34,193 bases of DNA. It comes from Candidatus Rokuibacteriota bacterium. Its GTDB lineage: Bacteria > Methylomirabilota > Methylomirabilia > Rokubacteriales > CSP1-6. Below are positions 28,245-34,193 of the stretch, piece by piece. Location: assembly GCA_003220595.1 (NCBI GenBank), contig QHSZ01000089.1:1-34193 (forward strand). The letters are read 5' to 3'. The notes under the pieces are model-generated. The model was not told where the DNA came from. It did not search any database and saw nothing but the letters and a program-made list of their open reading frames with translations. The position numbers and the translations under genes were made by a program. Position 1 is the stretch's first letter, and each line of letters opens with the position of its first letter.

Positions 28245-29318
28245 ATGCTGTTTGACAAGCTTCGCCAGATCGAGGAGCGATCCAACGGGATCGCCCGCGC
28301 GCTCGCCGACCCCGCCGTCCTGGCCCAGCCCGCCGAGTACGCGCGCCTCCGCAAGGAGTACGCCGAGACGCTCGAAGTGGTCGAACGGTTCACCGAGTAC
28401 CGCGACGTCCTGAAGCGCATCGGTGAGGCCCGGCACATCCTCGCGGAGGGCGGCGACCGCGAACTCCAGGAGCTCGCACAGGCCGAGATCGACGAGCTCG
28501 GCGCCCGGCAGGCAGCCCTCGAGGAGGAGCTGAAGCGCCTGCTCCTGCCGCGCGACCCCAACGACGACAAGAACGTCTTCGTCGAGATCCGCGCGGGTGC
28601 GGGCGGCGACGAGGCGGCGCTCTTCGCGGCTGACCTGGCGCGCATGTACACGAAGTACGCCGAGCGCCAGCGCTGGAAGATCGAGGTGATGGCCGCCAGC
28701 GAGACCGGCACCGGCGGTTTCAAGGACGTGATCCTCTTCGTCCAGGGCCGCGGCGCGTGGAGCCGGCTCAAGTTCGAGCGCGGCGTCCACCGGGTCCAGC
28801 GCGTGCCGGTCACCGAGGGGTCCGGGCGCATCCACACCTCGACCGTCACCGTCGCGGTGCTCCCCGAGGCCGCGGACGTCGAGGTGAGGGTCGACGAGAA
28901 GGACCTCAAGGTGGACGTCTACCGCTCCTCGGGCCCAGGCGGCCAGGGCGTGAACACCACCGACTCCGCGGTTCGCATCACGCACCTGCCGACCGGGCTC
29001 GTGGTGACGTGCCAGGACGAGCGCTCGCAGATCAAGAACCGGGCGAAGGCGATGCGCGTCCTCAAGGCGCGGCTCCTCGAGCGCGCCCAGCAGGAGCAGC
29101 AGGCGGCGATCGCGGCCGACCGCCGGAGTCAGGTGGGCACCGGGGAGCGAAGCGAGCGGATCCGCACCTACAACTTCCCCCAGGGGCGCGTGACCGACCA
29201 CCGGATCGGCCTCACGCTGCACCGGCTGCCAGCCGTCCTGGAGGGCGACCTCGACGAGCTGATCGAGGCCCTCACGGCCGCGGAGCAGACCGAGCGCCTC
29301 CAGCGGGTGGCGAGCTGA
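28245..29318 (+). CDS. prfA: Peptide chain release factor 1
   Basis: [69 protein letters not shown] 28245 ([11 protein letters not shown]) preferred over upstream GTG codons. Confidence 0.96.
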   Translation: MLFDKLRQIEERSNGIARALADPAVLAQPAEYARLRKEYAETLEVVERFTEYRDVLKRIGEARHILAEGGDRELQELAQAEIDELGARQAALEEELKRLLLPRDPNDDKNVFVEIRAGAGGDEAALFAADLARMYTKYAERQRWKIEVMAASETGTGGFKDVILFVQGRGAWSRLKFERGVHRVQRVPVTEGSGRIHTSTVTVAVLPEAADVEVRVDEKDLKVDVYRSSGPGGQGVNTTDSAVRITHLPTGLVVTCQDERSQIKNRAKAMRVLKARLLERAQQEQQAAIAADRRSQVGTGERSERIRTYNFPQGRVTDHRIGLTLHRLPAVLEGDLDELIEALTAAEQTERLQRVAS

Positions 29319-30193
29319 TGGTCGCCGTCGCCCCCGGCCTCGCGCTGCGGGCCCGGCTCGACACGGCGGCCGCGACCTTGGCGGCGGCGGGCATCGCGAC
29401 GGCGCGCGTGGACGCCGAGTGGCTCCTCGCCGGTGTGCTCGGCGTTGGCCGGTTCGACGCCGGGCTCGCGGCCGACCGCGCCCTGCCCGCGGACCTCGCC
29501 GTGCGGTTCGAGGCGGCCGTCCGGCGCCGCGCGCGGCGCGAGCCTCTCCAGCGCATTCTCGGCTGGGAGGCGTTCCGCGGGCTCCGTATCCGGCTGACCG
29601 ACGACGTCCTCGTGCCGCGGCCCGAGACCGAGGCGCTGGCGGAATGGGCGCTCGAGCTCCTGCCGCCTCCGCGCGCGGGCGTCCGTCCGCTCGCGGCGGA
29701 CCTCGGCACGGGCTCGGGCTGCGTCGCCTGCGCGCTCGCCGCCGAGCGCCCGGACCTCGACGTCCTCGCGACGGACTGCTCGCCGGCCGCCGCCGCCGTC
29801 GCGCGTGCCAACGCCGCGGCGTTGGGCCTCGGCGCGCGCGTCCACGTCGTCGTCGCCGACCTGCTGGAGGGCGTCGGCGCGGTCGGCGCGGACCTCGTCA
29901 CCAGCAATCCGCCGTACCTGCCGAGCGCCCTCGTGCCCGGCCTCGAGCCGGAGGTCTCCCTGCACGAGCCGCGCGCGGCGCTCGACGGCGGGCCCGATGG
30001 GCTCGCGCTCATCAGGAGAATCGTCGCCACTGCCCAGGGCGCCTTGGGCCCCGCTGGGATGCTCGTCCTCGAGACTGCGGGCGGCGCCCAGGCCGCGAGC
30101 GTCGCGGACCTCTTGCGGGCGGCCGGATATCGCGACGTCGCCACGCGCGCGGACCTCGCCGGCGTGGACCGGTTCGTCGCGGGCAAGCGCTGA
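29318..30193 (+). CDS. prmC: Release factor glutamine N5-methyltransferase
   Basis: [51 protein letters not shown] junction with prfA. Confidence 0.94.
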   Translation: MVAVAPGLALRARLDTAAATLAAAGIATARVDAEWLLAGVLGVGRFDAGLAADRALPADLAVRFEAAVRRRARREPLQRILGWEAFRGLRIRLTDDVLVPRPETEALAEWALELLPPPRAGVRPLAADLGTGSGCVACALAAERPDLDVLATDCSPAAAAVARANAAALGLGARVHVVVADLLEGVGAVGADLVTSNPPYLPSALVPGLEPEVSLHEPRAALDGGPDGLALIRRIVATAQGALGPAGMLVLETAGGAQAASVADLLRAAGYRDVATRADLAGVDRFVAGKR

Positions 30194-31446
30194 TGCCGGC
30201 GCGGCTCGAGATCGAGGGAGGCGTCCCCCTGCGCGGCTCGGTCAGGGTGAGCGCGGCCAAGAACGCGGCGCTCCCCGCGCTGGCCGCCGCGCTCCTGACG
30301 CCCGAGCCGGTGGTCCTCACGAACGCGCCCGCCCTCGCCGACGTGCGTACGATGGCGAAGCTCCTCGAGACGCTCGGCGGCACGGTCGTCCACGAGGGCG
30401 GCGAGCTCCGGGCACGCGTCCCTCGCGTCACGAACGACCTGGCGCCCTACGAGCTGGTCTCGACGATGCGCGCGTCGGTCCTCGTGCTCGGCCCGCTCGT
30501 CGCGCGTCACGGCTCGGCGCGCGTGGCGCTGCCCGGCGGGTGCGCGATCGGCGTCAGGCCGATCGACCAGCACCTGAAGGGCCTCGCCAGGCTCGGCGCC
30601 GAGGTGACGATCGAGAACGGCTACGTGATCGCGCGCGCGAGCCGCCTCAAGGGCGCCAGGATCGCGACCGATCTGGTGACGGTCACGGGGACCGAGAACC
30701 TCATGATGGCGGCCGCGCTCGCCGAGGGCACGACCGTGATCGAGAACGCGGCGTGCGAGCCCGAGGTGAGCGACCTCGCGGCGCTGCTCAACCGGATGGG
30801 CGCGCGGATCCACGGCGCGGGGACGGCGCGCCTCGAGATCCAGGGCGTCGCCGAGCTCGCGGGCGCGACCCACCGGATCGTCGCCGACCGCATCGAGGCG
30901 GGCACGCTCATCGTGGCGGGCGCGATCACGCGCGGTGACGTCACGGTCACGGACCTCGTGCCCGACCACCTCGCGTCGGTGCTCTCGAAGCTTGAGGAGA
31001 TCGGGGTGGCGCTCGAGGTCGGTCCGACGTCGGTGCGCGTGCGCGGGCCCGAGCGGCCGCGCGCCGCCGACGTGACGACCAGCCCATTTCCGGGGTTCCC
31101 GACCGACATGCAGGCGCAGGTCATGACGCTGCTGGGGCTCGCCGACGGACAGTCGCGCGTGACGGAGACGATCTTCGAGAACCGCTTCATGCACGTGGCC
31201 GAGCTCGCCCGGATGGGCGCGCGCATCGCGACGGACGGCTCGATCGCGGTCATCCGCGGCGTCCCCGCCTACCAGGGGGCGCCCGTGATGGCCTCCGACC
31301 TCCGCGCCTCCGCGGCGCTCGTGCTCGCCGGCCTCGCGGCGCACGGCCAGACGGTCGTGTCGCGCGTCTACCACCTGGACCGCGGATACGAGCGCCTCGA
31401 GGCGAAGCTGGGCGCGCTCGGCGCCCGGATCACGCGGCGGCCGTGA
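30193..31446 (+). CDS. murA: UDP-N-acetylglucosamine 1-carboxyvinyltransferase
   Basis: [53 protein letters not shown] (active-site Cys), [16 protein letters not shown]. Confidence 0.96.
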   Translation: MPARLEIEGGVPLRGSVRVSAAKNAALPALAAALLTPEPVVLTNAPALADVRTMAKLLETLGGTVVHEGGELRARVPRVTNDLAPYELVSTMRASVLVLGPLVARHGSARVALPGGCAIGVRPIDQHLKGLARLGAEVTIENGYVIARASRLKGARIATDLVTVTGTENLMMAAALAEGTTVIENAACEPEVSDLAALLNRMGARIHGAGTARLEIQGVAELAGATHRIVADRIEAGTLIVAGAITRGDVTVTDLVPDHLASVLSKLEEIGVALEVGPTSVRVRGPERPRAADVTTSPFPGFPTDMQAQVMTLLGLADGQSRVTETIFENRFMHVAELARMGARIATDGSIAVIRGVPAYQGAPVMASDLRASAALVLAGLAAHGQTVVSRVYHLDRGYERLEAKLGALGARITRRP

Positions 31447-32120
31447 AAGAGCTCCTGACGCTCGCGCTGCCCAAGGGCCGGCTGCTCGACCCTGCCCTCG
31501 CGCTGCTCCGCGAGCTCGGCGTCGAGGGGATCGACGCCGATTCGCGGAAGCTCATCTTCACCGACCCGGCGCGCGACCTCCGGGTGCTGCTGCTCAAGCC
31601 CGCCGACATTCCCGCGTACGTGATCTATGGGGCCGCCGACCTGGGCATCGTCGGGAAGGACATCCTGCTCGAGCAGGAGCCGGACGTCTACGAGCCGCTC
31701 GACCTGGGCTTCGGCTTCTGCCGACTCGTCGTCGCCGAGCCGCGCGAGCTGTGGGAGCGCGACGACCCGGCGAAGTGGTCGTGGGTGCGCGTGGCGACGA
31801 AGTACCCGCGGCTCGCCGAGGAGTACTTCTCGAACCGCGGCGTGCAGGTGGAGATCGTCCGCCTCGACGGCTCGATCGAGCTCGCGCCGCTCGTCGGCCT
31901 GGCCGAGCGGATCGTCGACCTCGTCCAGTCGGGAGAGACGCTCCGGGCGAACGGCCTCGTGGAGGTCGCCGAGATCACACAGTCGACCGCGCGGGTCATC
32001 GTCAATCGCGCCTCGATGAAGATCGAGCACGCGCGCGTGACCGGCCTGATCGACGAGATGCGGGTCGCCGGGAGCCGGCCCGCGGCATCACCGGGAACGC
32101 CGCGGCCGGCACGGCCATGA
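31443..32120 (+). CDS. hisG: ATP phosphoribosyltransferase, short form
   Basis: [55 protein letters not shown]; about 225 aa, lacks the C-terminal regulatory domain. Confidence 0.94.
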   Translation: MKELLTLALPKGRLLDPALALLRELGVEGIDADSRKLIFTDPARDLRVLLLKPADIPAYVIYGAADLGIVGKDILLEQEPDVYEPLDLGFGFCRLVVAEPRELWERDDPAKWSWVRVATKYPRLAEEYFSNRGVQVEIVRLDGSIELAPLVGLAERIVDLVQSGETLRANGLVEVAEITQSTARVIVNRASMKIEHARVTGLIDEMRVAGSRPAASPGTPRPARP

Positions 32121-33433
32121 TCCGGACGCTCGACGCCCGCGCGCTCGGGTTCGACGCCGTCGTCAGGGCGCTCGAGCGTCCGCCGGATGCGGTGGCGCCC
32201 GAGATCCACCGGGCGGTCGACGAGATCCTCGCCGCCGTGCGGGCGCGCGGGGACGAGGCCCTGCTCGAGTACACGGCGCGCTTCGACGCCTTCCGTCCGC
32301 CGGCGGCGGCCGGGCTCGCGATCGCGCCGGCCGAGTTCGAGACGGCGGCGTCCCGGCTCGCGCCCGGCGTCGCGCCCGCGCTCGCGTATGCCGCGGAGCG
32401 GATCGAGCGCTATCACGCGGCCGCCGCGCCGAAGTCGTGGCGCATGACCGACGAGCACGGGTCGGTCCTCGGTCAGGAGGTCCGGCCGCTCGACCGCGTC
32501 GGCATCTACGTCCCGGGCGGGCGCGCCGCGTACCCGTCCACGGTGCTGATGACCGCTGTGCCCGCGCGCGTCGCGGGCGTGCGGGAGATCGTGCTCGTGA
32601 CGCCGCCGGGGCCCGGTGGCTGCATCGAGCCGGCGGTGCTCGCGGCGGCGAAGATCGCGGGCGTCACGGAGGGCTGGCGCATCGGAGGCGCCCAGGCGGT
32701 GGCGGCGCTCGCGTACGGGACGGCGGCGATCCGCCGGGTCGACAAGATCGTCGGACCCGGGAACATCTACGTCGCGCTCGCGAAGGCGCGGGTCTTCGGC
32801 GAGGTCGGCATCGACATGGTGGCCGGGCCGAGCGAGGTCATCGTGGTCGCCGACGGCGCGGCGGACCCCGCCTGGGTGGCCGCCGACCTGCTCGCGCAGG
32901 CCGAGCACGATCCGATGGCGCGGGCGCTCTGCATCACGGACTCGGCCGAGCTCCTTCAACGGGTCGCGCGCGCGCTGGAGGGCCGGCTGGCGGCGTTGCC
33001 CCGCCGGGACATCGCCGGCCCGGCGCTCGAGGCGAACGGCGCGCTGATCCGGGTCGCGACGCTCGAGGACGCGGTCGAGCTCGCGAACCGCCTGGCGCCG
33101 GAGCACCTCGAGCTGATGGTGCGGGTGCCGGCGGCGCTGCTGCCGCGCGTGCGCCACGCCGGCGCGGTCTTCCTCGGCGGCCACACGCCGGAGGTCGTCG
33201 GCGACTACGTCGCCGGGCCGAATCACGTGCTGCCGACGGCCGGCACGGCGCGCTTCGCCTCGCCGCTCGGCACGGAGGACTTCGTCAAGCGGTCGAGCGT
33301 CATCGAGTACTCGCCGAGCGGGCTCCGGGCGGCGCTGCCGCACCTGCTGGCACTCGCGAGGGTCGAGGGGCTGGCGGGGCACGGGAGCGCGGCGGAGGTG
33401 CGGCTCACCTCGGACGGAGGGACCAGCGGATGA
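32117..33433 (+). CDS. hisD: Histidinol dehydrogenase
   Basis: [88 protein letters not shown]. Confidence 0.96.
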   Translation: MIRTLDARALGFDAVVRALERPPDAVAPEIHRAVDEILAAVRARGDEALLEYTARFDAFRPPAAAGLAIAPAEFETAASRLAPGVAPALAYAAERIERYHAAAAPKSWRMTDEHGSVLGQEVRPLDRVGIYVPGGRAAYPSTVLMTAVPARVAGVREIVLVTPPGPGGCIEPAVLAAAKIAGVTEGWRIGGAQAVAALAYGTAAIRRVDKIVGPGNIYVALAKARVFGEVGIDMVAGPSEVIVVADGAADPAWVAADLLAQAEHDPMARALCITDSAELLQRVARALEGRLAALPRRDIAGPALEANGALIRVATLEDAVELANRLAPEHLELMVRVPAALLPRVRHAGAVFLGGHTPEVVGDYVAGPNHVLPTAGTARFASPLGTEDFVKRSSVIEYSPSGLRAALPHLLALARVEGLAGHGSAAEVRLTSDGGTSG

Positions 33434-34035
33434 GTGCTGCGGGCACGACACGGCAGGCGCGCGTCGAACGCAAGACGAAGGAGACGGAGATCGCGCTCCA
33501 GCTCAACCTCGACGGCACCGGCGCCTCGAAGGTGCAGACGCCGATCCCGTTCTTCAGCCACATGCTGGAGGCCTGGTCGAAGCACGGTCTCGTGGACCTC
33601 GCCGTCGAGGCGCAGGGCGACGTCGAGGTCGACCAGCACCATACCGTCGAGGACGTCGGCATCGTGCTGGGCCAAGCGATCCGCCAGGCCCTCGGCGACA
33701 AGCGGGGGATCGTGCGGTTCGGGACCGCGTTCGTCCCGATGGACGAGACGCTCGTCTCGGCGTCGGTGGACGTGTCGGGGCGGCCGTTCCTCGTCTTCCA
33801 GGTGCCGGTCGCACGCGCGCGCGTCTCCAACTTCGATCTCGACCTCCTGCAGGAGTTCTTCCGCGCATTCGCGTTCAACGCCGAGCTCACGCTCCACGTC
33901 ACGATGCACTACGGCCACAACCTCCACCACATCACGGAGGCGGTCTTCAAAGCCGTCGGGCGCGCGCTCGCCGACGCGACAAGGATCAATCCGCGGATCG
34001 CCGGTGTCCTGCCCTCGACGAAGGGGGCCTTGTGA
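33430..34035 (+). CDS. hisB: Imidazoleglycerol-phosphate dehydratase (monofunctional)
   Basis: [83 protein letters not shown]. Confidence 0.96.
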   Translation: MSAAGTTRQARVERKTKETEIALQLNLDGTGASKVQTPIPFFSHMLEAWSKHGLVDLAVEAQGDVEVDQHHTVEDVGIVLGQAIRQALGDKRGIVRFGTAFVPMDETLVSASVDVSGRPFLVFQVPVARARVSNFDLDLLQEFFRAFAFNAELTLHVTMHYGHNLHHITEAVFKAVGRALADATRINPRIAGVLPSTKGAL

Positions 34036-34042
34036 GCGTCCG

Positions 34043-34193
34043 ATGATCGCCATCCTCGACTACGGTCGGGGCAATCTCGGCTCGGTGGAGAAGGCGTTCG
34101 TCCGCGTCGGGGTGCCCGCCAGGGTCACGCAGGACGCGCGGGTGGTGGACGAGGCGGACGCCGTGGTGTTGCCCGGCGACGGCGCGTTCCACG
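34043..34193 (+). CDS. hisH: Imidazole glycerol phosphate synthase glutaminase subunit, 3'-truncated by window edge
   Basis: MIAILDYGRGNLGSVEKAFVRVGVPARVTQDARVVDEADAVVLPGDGAFH. Confidence 0.9.
   Translation, partial: MIAILDYGRGNLGSVEKAFVRVGVPARVTQDARVVDEADAVVLPGDGAFH

Overview
High-GC bacterial chromosomal window, densely coding and almost entirely on the + strand. No rRNA, tRNA, CRISPR array, transposase or phage module was recognised. Order of content: (1) 3' end of an RraA-family gene converging on a minus-strand M23 metallopeptidase; (2) nuoL-nuoM-nuoN with its own promoter, detached from nuoA-K; (3) a glycerol-3-phosphate/organophosphate run: HAD-IIA phosphatase, glpD, ugpB-ugpA-ugpE, two tandem glycerophosphodiester phosphodiesterases (one cytosolic, one with a signal peptide), glpK, and a second ABC transporter (periplasmic protein, the only ATPase in the run, fused two-domain permease); (4) an F0-only ATP synthase group (atpZ, atpI-like, atpB, atpE) followed by rex; (5) mfd and a SurA/PpiC-type lipoprotein; (6) rho, rpmE, prfA, prmC, murA, hisG, hisD, hisB, hisH (truncated by the window end). 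The genes belong to known families. The less ordinary signals are in the junctions: a pseudoknot-capable rpmE-prfA leader that would sequester the prfA Shine-Dalgarno, promoters predicting leaderless mRNAs for nuoL, the M23 gene and atpZ, a perfect hairpin on the nuoM start codon, paired palindromes on the ugp promoter, a structured rho leader, and a related 34-nt element before nuoM and nuoN. I do not claim a proven new system. All structure and promoter calls were made by eye and need folding, covariation and transcript data.
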